Assembly: GCA_910577405.1 (NCBI GenBank)
Contig: CAJTMG010000015.1
Location: 1-64,000, forward strand
Length of the DNA stretch: 64,000 nucleotides
Origin: an uncultured Oscillibacter sp.
GTDB taxonomy: Bacteria > Bacillota > Clostridia > Oscillospirales > Oscillospiraceae
Direction: 5' to 3'
The stretch's first letter is position 1; the number at the start of each line of letters is the position of its first letter. The position numbers were made by a program, and so were the translations under genes. Positions 29,678 to 38,303 of the stretch are shown piece after piece. The notes under the pieces were generated by a model. It did no database searches. It worked only from the letters and a program-made list of their open reading frames with translations, and was not told where the DNA came from.

Positions 29678-30536
29678 CCGGGTGCTCTTTGAAGCCCGCC
29701 GGCACGCAGACGAGGACGCTCCCCCCGCTCGGAAGAACCGGAAGTCTGCCCGTCTGATGCAGGGGCTTGTCTGTGCGGTCTGCGCGCTGGCCCTGCTGCT
29801 GGGCGGACTCCACTTCCGTCCCGTAAGCGCTCCCTCCGAGTCCAGCGTGCCTGACGATGCCACCGATGGGAATCCGACGATGATTCTGACTCCCACCTTC
29901 GGTTTGACCGCCTACGCTGCCGGAACCGGAACCACCACCCCTGCCAGTCCTGACGGCGGAATCGCTTTTGCCGCTGGAGAGGGCGTCTATGACCTCAAAA
30001 TGGGCGATTTCACCGGTTGTCTTTTTCAGATTACCGGAGAGAATATTGCCAGTGTGCGTCTTTCCATCGACCGCGGCGGGCTGTATCGCTACCAGCTCCG
30101 GGATAACCTGACCGACGAACAAATCAACGCGTACCGGCAGGCTATGGATGAAGGCACCCTGCCAGTCACAGCCATCAGCCAGCGAGACGACGGGACTTGG
30201 TATATGCCGGAAATGACACGCCTTGGTGAAGAGGTCCAGGAGGATTACGATCCCAACGCTTATTACGGCTTCTGGCTGTCCACGGAGGATTCTGCGACCA
30301 ATACCGGCCTTGGCATTACCATCGAGGCCCAAATGGGTGTAGATTTCTTCGACGGCGCGGCCCTGACCATCACCGCCGTTTCCCCTGACGGCAGCGAGAG
30401 CACTCAAGTCTACCGTCTCCACAGCGGCGCATTGAAGGTGGATATGCTGGAGGAAAACTATCTGACGGTCTATCCCGAGCTGGCTGGACCGGACGAGCCC
30501 TTTGTCTACGGCATCTATGCCCTTCCGGAAGACTGA
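29619..30536 (+). CDS. Probable membrane anti-sigma factor, 305 aa
   Basis: A cytoplasmic N-terminus of about 45 residues (MKNNYWKLTQTIHVPDGLND...) is followed by a membrane segment (LMQGLVCAVCALALLLGGLHF) and an outer domain of about 230 residues (ITGENIASVRLSIDRGGLYRY...). The overlap with the ECF gene and this topology indicate its anti-sigma factor or sensor. Similar DUF4179-type proteins accompany ECF genes in Clostridia. It has no zinc-binding HxxxCxxC. Confidence 0.75.
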   Translation: MKNNYWKLTQTIHVPDGLNDRVLFEARRHADEDAPPARKNRKSARLMQGLVCAVCALALLLGGLHFRPVSAPSESSVPDDATDGNPTMILTPTFGLTAYAAGTGTTTPASPDGGIAFAAGEGVYDLKMGDFTGCLFQITGENIASVRLSIDRGGLYRYQLRDNLTDEQINAYRQAMDEGTLPVTAISQRDDGTWYMPEMTRLGEEVQEDYDPNAYYGFWLSTEDSATNTGLGITIEAQMGVDFFDGAALTITAVSPDGSESTQVYRLHSGALKVDMLEENYLTVYPELAGPDEPFVYGIYALPED

Positions 30537-30865
30537 ACGGGTTTCATTAGATATTGCGGCGGCGTGGAGGAATTCTGCGCCGTCGCTTTTTGCTTTCTTA
30601 TTGTTTTTTGCAGGATTATTGGGGAATTCTCCGCCAAAAACCACCTGCTGTTTTTCTGAATTCAAGCATCTGTCTGCAAATAATCTTCCGTATTTTGTCG
30701 GATGATTTGACGCGGCTTAGAGAACGTAAAAATCGCTGAAGAAACAGGTCCTTGTTGCTCCATACATATTTTCTCATTTTATGGAATTTTATGGCATGGA
30801 TTGAAAAAACCAACGTTGATTTTTGGGAACCATCACATTTTTATGATATAATTTGGGAAATACTC

Positions 30866-30894
30866 TTTGCATCAGGAAGAAACTGTGATATAAT
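30866..30894 (+). promoter_or_regulatory. Promoter of the giant surface protein
   Basis: TTTGCA, 17 bases, TATAAT. A second GATATAAT at 30846-30852 shows no matching -35 box. The leader 30900-31031 and the stretch 30537-30865 hold no further gene that I can support. Confidence 0.6.
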
Positions 30895-31031
30895 TTTTCA
30901 TGTTTAAAACCTGCTGAATTTATCCGCTTCACACTTGGACTCTTGTTTCATTTTATATGCGCAGGTCTTGCCAAAAGCGGATGGACAGGTATGCAAAAAT
31001 GGCCAAAAGCCGAAGTGAGGAGGAATCCCCC

Positions 31032-34000
31032 ATGCGTATCCCACAAAGACAGCCGCAGCGGAGGTTATGGAAGCGCTGCAAGGAACAATTTCCAAAATGT
31101 CTATCTCTGCTTCTGGTGTTTGCCCTCACCGCGCCGCTGTACAGCTATGCGTTTGTGTATGCGGCGGAGGACAGCGAGAGTACAGGGCTTTGCAAGCACC
31201 ATCCGGAGCACACGGCAGACTGCGGCTACACAGAGGCGGCGGAAGCACGGCCCTGCGGACATGAACACGATGAGACGTGCGGTTATGAAGAGCCGTCAGA
31301 AGGCGTACCTTGCGGACATATACACGACGAGTCTTGCGGTTATGTGGAGGCTACAGAGGAAACGCCCTGCGATCTGGGATGCACGGACGAGGACGGCAAC
31401 GGCGTGATTGACCACGTTCCGGAATGCGCCTGGCGTCCTGCGGCGGATGAACAGGAATGCGGGCATATCCACGATGAAGCCTGCGGATACATAGCGCCAT
31501 CAGAAGGCGTACCCTGTGGGCATATACATGATGAAACCTGCGGCTGGGCAGAAGCTGTAGCGGGCACTCCTTGCGGGTTTGTCTGCGAGGAATGCGCGGC
31601 TCCAGAGAAAAAGCTGGCGGCGTCCTGGACCTGGGCGGACGAGGATGTGCAGGTGGAGTGGAACGATAACGCCGGCTGTTACGCCCTTGGGATTCCAGAC
31701 GCCAGCGAGGAAACGCCTGTCACCTCCGATGTCCTGAACGGCCTCCTGCCCCAGACGGTCCTCCTCCAGTTTGCCGACGGCGCCAGCGAAACCGTCAGCC
31801 TGTCCTGGGATTTGAGCGCCATTCCTGCGGAGGGTGTCTGGTCCGGCAGTTATACCTTTGCCGCAGCCCTGCCCGAGGGGTTTGATTTGGCGGAGGGCGT
31901 GAACGATATCAAGGTCCTTGCTGAACTCGGTGGGACGGAAACATACGCACCCAAAAAATATTTTACTATTACTAAGTTTATCCCCAATTTATCAAGTCAG
32001 AATAATATATATCAACAAAACGGAAATTGGTATATAGAAGTATACCTTTCATCTTCCTTAACACTTGAAAAAAAGAAAGAACTAGTTAAATATACTCTCC
32101 CAAAGCTTGTCTATGGATCCTGTTGGGGTGTAACAGAAGATATGTTTGGCTATACTTACGAACGCACTGAAGGGAAGACTTGGGGTACATTACAGATTAC
32201 ATGGGATGTTACTACACAACCTGAGTCAAATGGTGAATATAGTTTCACAGCCACTCCAATTCCTCAATATTCTTCTTACTGGGGAATTGCAGAGGAGGAT
32301 TCTCTCAAATTAACAGTTGTTACTCATACCCTCAATTTGGAAAAAAGTGATTATATTGCCGCCCCTGCAAATCCCAAGAACGTCAAAGTAAATCTGTTTG
32401 ATTATTGGGTTGAGGAATATGGCCAAAAGCCTACCGAAGAAAATGGCGGCGATATTCTGCAAAAATCAGATTGGCATATCCGCCGCAATGCAGATGCTCT
32501 TGGAAATCCCATTCCAGGTGAAACTAATACAGCATATTCTACAAAACAAGATTGGAACAAAGGCATTAACAAAGGGCATTTACTGCTGTTTGGCGACGGC
32601 TTGATTCATGCGGGGCTTTGGAATAAAGGTGCTGGACAGAGTACACAATATGGCAATATTCACGCAGGAATGGAGGATATTGTTCAAAAGCGCCTTGGAG
32701 AAGACGGCTATCCTGTACTCAATACAGAGGTTGCAAAAAATCAGTTGGAGGACTATGAAAAAATTCGGGATTATCAGCTTGCAGGCACCGAAGAAACTAA
32801 CCTTGGCACATCTGAAAACGGCAATAAATATGAAGGAACTGACATCTGGAATCTCAGCAAAACCTTGATTGAAGCCAGTGGACATACACTTGACGACATT
32901 CAAAATTATAATGAATCATTGAACTATCTTTTTAATCCTAATTTTGAACACGACAACAAGATTTCATATGAAGATATTAGCGGACTGTTTCAACTGGATA
33001 ATAAGGGATATTACTACTACAATATGCGGGATAACTTCGCAGAGTTAAGCATAGATAGTAACGGTAAAAATCAATTTATCTTGTATAATGCCCCGGCCAC
33101 CACACGGACAGACGGCACTGAAAGTATCGGAAATTTCTTTCCTTTCAATAAAGGCGCTGAGGTATTCAACGGTCTGGACGAAAATGGGCATCTCACCAGC
33201 AGCGTCCCCCCTGCCCGCAACACTATGAATCACCATTTGGGTATGACAGTAGAAGTCAACTTCCGTCAGCCCGAAGGCGGTGAAATCAATATGGGTGCTA
33301 ATGGAAAGGAGTCAATGACCTTTGAGTTCTCCGGCGACGACGATGTGTGGGTTTTTATTGATGACGTTCTTGTGCTGGATCTGGGCGGTATTCACAGCGA
33401 ACTCTACGGAACTATTGACTTCAAAACCGGTGAGGTCTTGATAGGCCGTGCATTTGACACCAATGGTATTCCTGAAAACCCCAAAGACCCTACTACTAAG
33501 GTTCATGAAACTGACCTCTACAGACTGTTCGAAGACGCTGATGCCGAAGGAACAGTTCAGTGGCGAGATGTCAAAGATGGAGACCCGCGCACCTTCGCCA
33601 GCAACACGAACCACACGCTGAAGATGTTTTATCTGGAGCGGGGCAACTACGACTCCAGCTTGGCACTGAGGTTCAACCTCCAGCCCCAGCTCTTCCAGAA
33701 GATCAAGAAGGTGGACCAGGCAGGCAAGCCCATCGAAGATGTGACATTTGCGCTTTACGAGGCAGGCAACCCACAAAAAGTCAGCAACAACCCTGACGAC
33801 ATCCTCTGTATGTATACTGACGACAGCTTTACTCTCAAAAATGCGTCTGATAATACAGATAGGAAATTCTACGTGCCGCAAGAGACTGATGCTAAACCTC
33901 TGGTAACCCTGAAAACGAACAAGGATGGCACAGTGGAATTCAAAAATGATGACGGTCTTCCTTTCAGCTTTGCGGACAGGGGCGAGAAGTTCTACATTTT

Positions 34001-37000
34001 GAAGGAAATCAGCCAGCCCGAAGGTTATCGGAGACTTCCGACGCCCATTGTACTCCGCTATGACCCCAAAACCTATATGCTGTCCGTAGCCAACCGCTGG
34101 ACCACCGGCTCGTATGCCTGCTCCGTGTCCAACGTGATGGGAACTGGCAGCATCACCTATGGAGCCATTGACCCGGACACCGGTTCAGTAGAAGTGGATC
34201 TAACGAAACCGCTCGGGCAAGACAAACAGAGCGACGGGCTGATTGTGGCAGTACCCATGTTGAAACAGAAAATACATGAGACATGGGGCGCGTTGTACGG
34301 CAGTAATCTTGGCGGTTTCAATATTTGCAAGGTTGAAGATAAAAATACCGGCGACGATAAAAGGCAGGCATGGCGTAACGCGGTACTGGAAGCCGCACTG
34401 CGTCAGGTGCAGGAAGGCAACAACGCCTGGTATCTCTCCTGGGACCCGGAGAACCGACGCTTGACAGGCACCCTGGAGGATTTGCCCGGACTTGCCAGCC
34501 GCTATGAACTGTTCCATGACAATGACCAGAATTTTGATATGCGGATGGTCTATGCTGTCATTGAGCCTGCCGCACTGACTGAATTAGGTATTACTGCAAA
34601 AACAGCCGAGGCGCGATATTCAGCTTTGGAGACATATCTGAAAACTAATAGTATTGATGACACCATCGATAAAATCATGAGCGTCCGCACTGAAAACACC
34701 GGCAGCGGCAATGGATTCAGCTTTCTGAGTCCCGGCCAGTTCAACCGGGATTTCCGCTCTCTGATATATATCCCCAACGAACAGCGGGAACTTTGGGTGA
34801 TGAAGGTGGACCAGGACGGCAAGCCCCTGAATGGCGTTGAGTTTGGGTTGTACAGCGACAAAGACTGCAAAACCCAAGTTGCAGTTGGGAAAACTGGAGA
34901 AATTACACTCTCGGACGGTGAAACCACCCAAGACGGTCTGCTGATCTTCTCCCCCAGTGTCGATGCAACAGACGGTCATGCTAAAATCGTATGGGCAGGC
35001 AGCGGCAGAGCAAACTACTACCTCAAGGAAATTTCCGCACCTGCTGGTTACGACGTCAACGAAACCATCACGCCCATTGTAGTAGGAACCTACTCTATTT
35101 ATGCTGACGCTGGCAAAGCAGATAACGGCGTATCTGTAATGGCAGGTGTAGGCCGTCTGACCCAGACCATGCAGCAATTTGCCAAAGAGGGCGAAGTTAA
35201 TATCACTTTGCGTGACATTACCGCCATCGGGCAGGCGCAGCCCTCCGAAAATGAGTACGTAAAACCTGAGGACTGGGAAGACATGGAGCTTAAGACTACC
35301 CTGGAGAACAATCCTGTTAAGCGCTCCATGAACCTCCATTATGGAAAGAACGCCATGGTCAACTACGGACTTCATGATGAAGACGGAGGTCAGATTTATA
35401 AGCCGTTCTTTGTCACTAAAGAAGGCTTCATCCGTACCCGAGTGGTGCAAAACGGGACTGCTCATAATGACCCCAGTGATAAAGATTATTTGGCGACGAA
35501 TAAGGACGACCTTGATGATTTGGACCTTACCAGTCTGTTTAGTCTTCTGAACATAGTGGTAGTCACGGACAAGTCGGAAATAGAGCCGGAAACAGGACAG
35601 CTTTCCATCAAAAAGACGGTCATTACAGACGGGGTCCAAACTCCAGAGAATTATACAAAGAATTTTACATTCAAAATCACCCTCACTGATGCCAATGGAA
35701 AAGAGTTGGAGGACGAGTTCTACTATTTTTGGGGCACAGACAAAGCGGGAAAGCTGAAGTCCGGAAGCACATTCGTACTCCATCACGACGAACAGATCAC
35801 CATCCAAGGCTTACCGGCAGGCACGCGGTATAAAGTAACTGAACTGCCTGAAAAAGTTCGAGAATGGATTGTTTATCCTGAATCAGGAGAGATATCAGGT
35901 GAAATCAGCAAAAATATCACCGCAGCAGCAGAATTCACAAACACCAAAGTTCCCTGCAAGCTGATGATCAAGAAGACTGTTGAAGGAACCAGTATTGACA
36001 CAAATCAGGAATTCACGTTTACTGTAACACTAACAAACGAAAGCAACCAGGCTTTGAGCGGTTCTTTCCCCTATACAGGTTCCAAGAGCGGCAAACTCAC
36101 CAGCGGCGGCACGGTCAAACTAAAGCATAATGAATACATTTTCATTTTCGACCTGCCCGCGGGGACGAAATACGAAGTAAAAGAAACCAGTGTCGAGGGC
36201 TATGAAGTCACCACAAACGATGCAAAAGGCAGCATTCCGGAAAATGGTCAGGCAACTGCATCCTTCATCAATACCAAAACAACTCCTCCGACACCCACTC
36301 CCCCGACGCCTACCGGCAGCTTGAAAATCAAAAAAACTGTTGCTGGCACTGGAGATCTGGACAGATTATTTACTTTTACTGTTGCCCTGAAAAAGGACGG
36401 CGCGGATCTTCCTGGTGAATTTGAATACCAATACAACGACATCAGCAGCAGCGGCAAACTCACCAGCGGCGGCAAGATCAAGCTGAAGCATGGACAAATC
36501 GTCACCATCAAAGGACTGCCAATCGGCACAGCCTATACTGTAACAGAAGACGAGGCCAATTCTGACGGCTACAGCACGACTTACAGCGGCGATACGGGTA
36601 CGATTCAGGAAGACGGCGAAGCAACGGCGGCATTTATCAACAAAGCGGATACGGAAACCCCGCCCGGTCCTAGCCCCAATCCACCCCCACCGAAAACGCC
36701 TCCTGAGACCCCGCCGGAAACGCCTCCTGAGACCCCACCGGAAACGCCTCCTGAAACTCCGCCGGAGACGCCTCCCGAAACCCCGCCGGAGACGCCTCCC
36801 GAAACCCCGCCGGAAACGCCTCCCGAAACCCCGCCGGAAGTTCCCCCTGCGGCGCCGGAGTATCCCACAGAACTCCCCGATCCCAACGACCCCAATGCGC
36901 CAGAGGAAGTCACCATTCTGGAAGACGGCGTACCGAGAACCTACGTGCGTATGTGGGACCCGGAGGAGGAAGAATGGGTCTATGTGCCCGAGGACGAGAT

Positions 37001-37151
37001 TCCTCTTGGGCTGATGGAAGTACCTCCCACAGGTGATTCCAGCCAGCTTGGATTCTGGACGATTCTGGGCGTTATCTCGGCCTGCGCACTGGCGGTCCTG
37101 CATCTGGACTTCTTCCGGAAGCGCAAAAACATTCTGCGCAGGAAGTCCTGA
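31032..37151 (+). CDS. Giant sortase-anchored surface protein, 2039 aa
   Basis: ATG 31032 follows GAGGAGGAA; residues 1-40 are a signal peptide ending near VYAAE. Residues 45-195 hold Cys/His-rich repeats (CGHxHDExCGY...GVPCGH), perhaps metal-binding. A fibro-slime-type domain follows near residues 720-800 (SGDDDVWVFIDDVLVLDLGGIH). Two prealbumin/SpaA-like domains (KKVDQAGKPIEDVTFALYE, MKVDQDGKPLNGVEFGLYS) come next, then three repeats of about 100 residues of isopeptide-type folds (LSIKKTV..., LMIKKTV..., LKIKKTV...). A PPET repeat leads to the sorting signal VPPTGD, a membrane segment and a basic tail. It should be covalently linked to the cell wall as an adhesin or stalk. Bases 31,950-33,550 are much more AT-rich than the rest, a sign of recombination. 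Confidence 0.9.
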   Translation: MRIPQRQPQRRLWKRCKEQFPKCLSLLLVFALTAPLYSYAFVYAAEDSESTGLCKHHPEHTADCGYTEAAEARPCGHEHDETCGYEEPSEGVPCGHIHDESCGYVEATEETPCDLGCTDEDGNGVIDHVPECAWRPAADEQECGHIHDEACGYIAPSEGVPCGHIHDETCGWAEAVAGTPCGFVCEECAAPEKKLAASWTWADEDVQVEWNDNAGCYALGIPDASEETPVTSDVLNGLLPQTVLLQFADGASETVSLSWDLSAIPAEGVWSGSYTFAAALPEGFDLAEGVNDIKVLAELGGTETYAPKKYFTITKFIPNLSSQNNIYQQNGNWYIEVYLSSSLTLEKKKELVKYTLPKLVYGSCWGVTEDMFGYTYERTEGKTWGTLQITWDVTTQPESNGEYSFTATPIPQYSSYWGIAEEDSLKLTVVTHTLNLEKSDYIAAPANPKNVKVNLFDYWVEEYGQKPTEENGGDILQKSDWHIRRNADALGNPIPGETNTAYSTKQDWNKGINKGHLLLFGDGLIHAGLWNKGAGQSTQYGNIHAGMEDIVQKRLGEDGYPVLNTEVAKNQLEDYEKIRDYQLAGTEETNLGTSENGNKYEGTDIWNLSKTLIEASGHTLDDIQNYNESLNYLFNPNFEHDNKISYEDISGLFQLDNKGYYYYNMRDNFAELSIDSNGKNQFILYNAPATTRTDGTESIGNFFPFNKGAEVFNGLDENGHLTSSVPPARNTMNHHLGMTVEVNFRQPEGGEINMGANGKESMTFEFSGDDDVWVFIDDVLVLDLGGIHSELYGTIDFKTGEVLIGRAFDTNGIPENPKDPTTKVHETDLYRLFEDADAEGTVQWRDVKDGDPRTFASNTNHTLKMFYLERGNYDSSLALRFNLQPQLFQKIKKVDQAGKPIEDVTFALYEAGNPQKVSNNPDDILCMYTDDSFTLKNASDNTDRKFYVPQETDAKPLVTLKTNKDGTVEFKNDDGLPFSFADRGEKFYILKEISQPEGYRRLPTPIVLRYDPKTYMLSVANRWTTGSYACSVSNVMGTGSITYGAIDPDTGSVEVDLTKPLGQDKQSDGLIVAVPMLKQKIHETWGALYGSNLGGFNICKVEDKNTGDDKRQAWRNAVLEAALRQVQEGNNAWYLSWDPENRRLTGTLEDLPGLASRYELFHDNDQNFDMRMVYAVIEPAALTELGITAKTAEARYSALETYLKTNSIDDTIDKIMSVRTENTGSGNGFSFLSPGQFNRDFRSLIYIPNEQRELWVMKVDQDGKPLNGVEFGLYSDKDCKTQVAVGKTGEITLSDGETTQDGLLIFSPSVDATDGHAKIVWAGSGRANYYLKEISAPAGYDVNETITPIVVGTYSIYADAGKADNGVSVMAGVGRLTQTMQQFAKEGEVNITLRDITAIGQAQPSENEYVKPEDWEDMELKTTLENNPVKRSMNLHYGKNAMVNYGLHDEDGGQIYKPFFVTKEGFIRTRVVQNGTAHNDPSDKDYLATNKDDLDDLDLTSLFSLLNIVVVTDKSEIEPETGQLSIKKTVITDGVQTPENYTKNFTFKITLTDANGKELEDEFYYFWGTDKAGKLKSGSTFVLHHDEQITIQGLPAGTRYKVTELPEKVREWIVYPESGEISGEISKNITAAAEFTNTKVPCKLMIKKTVEGTSIDTNQEFTFTVTLTNESNQALSGSFPYTGSKSGKLTSGGTVKLKHNEYIFIFDLPAGTKYEVKETSVEGYEVTTNDAKGSIPENGQATASFINTKTTPPTPTPPTPTGSLKIKKTVAGTGDLDRLFTFTVALKKDGADLPGEFEYQYNDISSSGKLTSGGKIKLKHGQIVTIKGLPIGTAYTVTEDEANSDGYSTTYSGDTGTIQEDGEATAAFINKADTETPPGPSPNPPPPKTPPETPPETPPETPPETPPETPPETPPETPPETPPETPPETPPETPPEVPPAAPEYPTELPDPNDPNAPEEVTILEDGVPRTYVRMWDPEEEEWVYVPEDEIPLGLMEVPPTGDSSQLGFWTILGVISACALAVLHLDFFRKRKNILRRKS
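36700..36845 (+). repeat. PPET tandem repeat in the surface protein
   Basis: About twelve units of 12 bases (CCGGAAACGCCT and variants) code for a Pro-Pro-Glu-Thr stalk before the cell-wall sorting signal. Third-position changes (GAG/GAA, CCC/ACT) show that it is not a recent expansion. Confidence 0.85.
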
Positions 37152-37256
37152 CGGAAGCGGTACGGGAATTCTGAATCACGCCAAGGGAAAACCGGCGGCA
37201 GAATTTCAAAAAAGTTTCAATTCCCCTTCGAAAGAGCTGAAAAGTTTATAAAAGAA

Positions 37257-37296
37257 CCCTGCCCGGCTAAAGCAAAGACACGGGCAGGGTTTTTAT
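37257..37296 (+). terminator. Rho-independent terminator
   Basis: ACCCTGCCCG-(14-base loop)-CGGGCAGGGT followed by TTTTATTT, after the surface protein gene and facing the DivIVA-like gene. Confidence 0.85.
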
Positions 37297-37297
37297 T

Positions 37298-37945
37298 TCA
37301 CTGTACCGAACCGGAGCACTCACTCCCCGCGCTCTCCGGGGCATTCTCCAGGCGTGCGGAAAGCTGTTCCAGATCCTTCCCGGCCTTGTCCATTGCCAGG
37401 GGCAGCTGCGTCAGGTCGACCTCCAGCTTCCGCAGTTCGCCCAGGACATGGATGGCGGCGCTGCCAAAGGTCTCCATCAGGGACTGGTACTGAGTCCGGA
37501 AGCCGTCCACAGTCCTGCGCATCTGTTCAGCGGAAGCCATTTCCAGGTCATCGGCACGCTTTCTGGCCTCGCACTCGATGGCCCCCAGGCGTTCCCGGAA
37601 CTGCGCATATGCCTTCGCGTCAGGCCGCAGGGCTTCGGCTTCAGCCCTAAGGCGGGCCACTTCTTTCTCCATAGCCTGAAGAGGCTCCAGTTTCTGCTTG
37701 GCGCTCCGTTCAAAATCCAGCTCCACCTGAAGACTGTCTCTCTGCTCCGTCAGGGTCTTCACCTGCGCCTGAAGCATCTCCGCCTTCTGGACCTGCTCTT
37801 CAAGCTGCTTCTGTAACTCCTCTCTCTCGTCCTCCAGCTGCTTCTGCACAGCCGCCGCCTTCTCCGACGCCTGCTCGATGTACCGCACCACATCCTGTTT
37901 GTCAAAGCCGCCAAAGGTGACGCTCTTAAACGAATAATTCTCCAT
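37298..37945 (-). CDS. DivIVA-like coiled-coil protein, 215 aa
   Basis: The N-terminus YSFKSVTFGGFDKQDVVRYIEQ fits the membrane-binding DivIVA lipid-anchor region. Residues 25-110 are a continuous coiled coil (QKQLEDEREELQKQLEEQVQ...), followed by further helices. DivIVA proteins sit at curved membranes, at the poles and septum, and guide cell division or growth. GGAGGAA lies before ATG 37945. It converges with the surface protein gene. Confidence 0.7.
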   Translation of the reverse strand: MENYSFKSVTFGGFDKQDVVRYIEQASEKAAAVQKQLEDEREELQKQLEEQVQKAEMLQAQVKTLTEQRDSLQVELDFERSAKQKLEPLQAMEKEVARLRAEAEALRPDAKAYAQFRERLGAIECEARKRADDLEMASAEQMRRTVDGFRTQYQSLMETFGSAAIHVLGELRKLEVDLTQLPLAMDKAGKDLEQLSARLENAPESAGSECSGSVQ

Positions 37946-38192
37946 AACCCATATTCCTCCTATGTTCTGCCCGGAACTGCGGCCGGTAAAGAATGACAGC
38001 GCGCCCTCCTAATGGAAAGATTTTGGGAAAGTACGCAAAGATAGTTACAGTATACAGGAAAGCGCGGAAAAAAGCGAGAATTTTTTGTCTATTTCAGAAG
38101 TCTTTTTTCTGAACCGGCGCAGATTTGTGGAAAACGGCAGTTTTTGGGCAGATTGTGTGAAGATTTCCTGTATTTCTTATGCTATTTATGGA

Positions 38193-38221
38193 TTGTTTTC
38201 CAGGAATCAGGCGATTATAAT
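38193..38221 (+). promoter_or_regulatory. ppdK promoter
   Basis: TTGTTT, 17 bases, TATAAT, about 80 bases before the start codon. The rest of the gap 37946-38303 shows no gene. Confidence 0.65.
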
Positions 38222-38303
38222 AGAAAGCGCTTTGGCAAACGTTTACTATGAGGGTCCTTGTGCCCCAGCCAGCGGAAGAAGAAGAAAAACGGAGGAATCA
38301 AAG

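Noticed and set aside
29127..30665. Minus-strand frame of 512 codons opposite the ECF sigma operon
   Set aside because: The sigma and anti-sigma genes on the plus strand have motifs, start sites and an overlap typical of such pairs.
36700..36845. CRISPR-like array
   Set aside because: The short repeats are contiguous, in frame and code for PPET units in the surface protein stalk.
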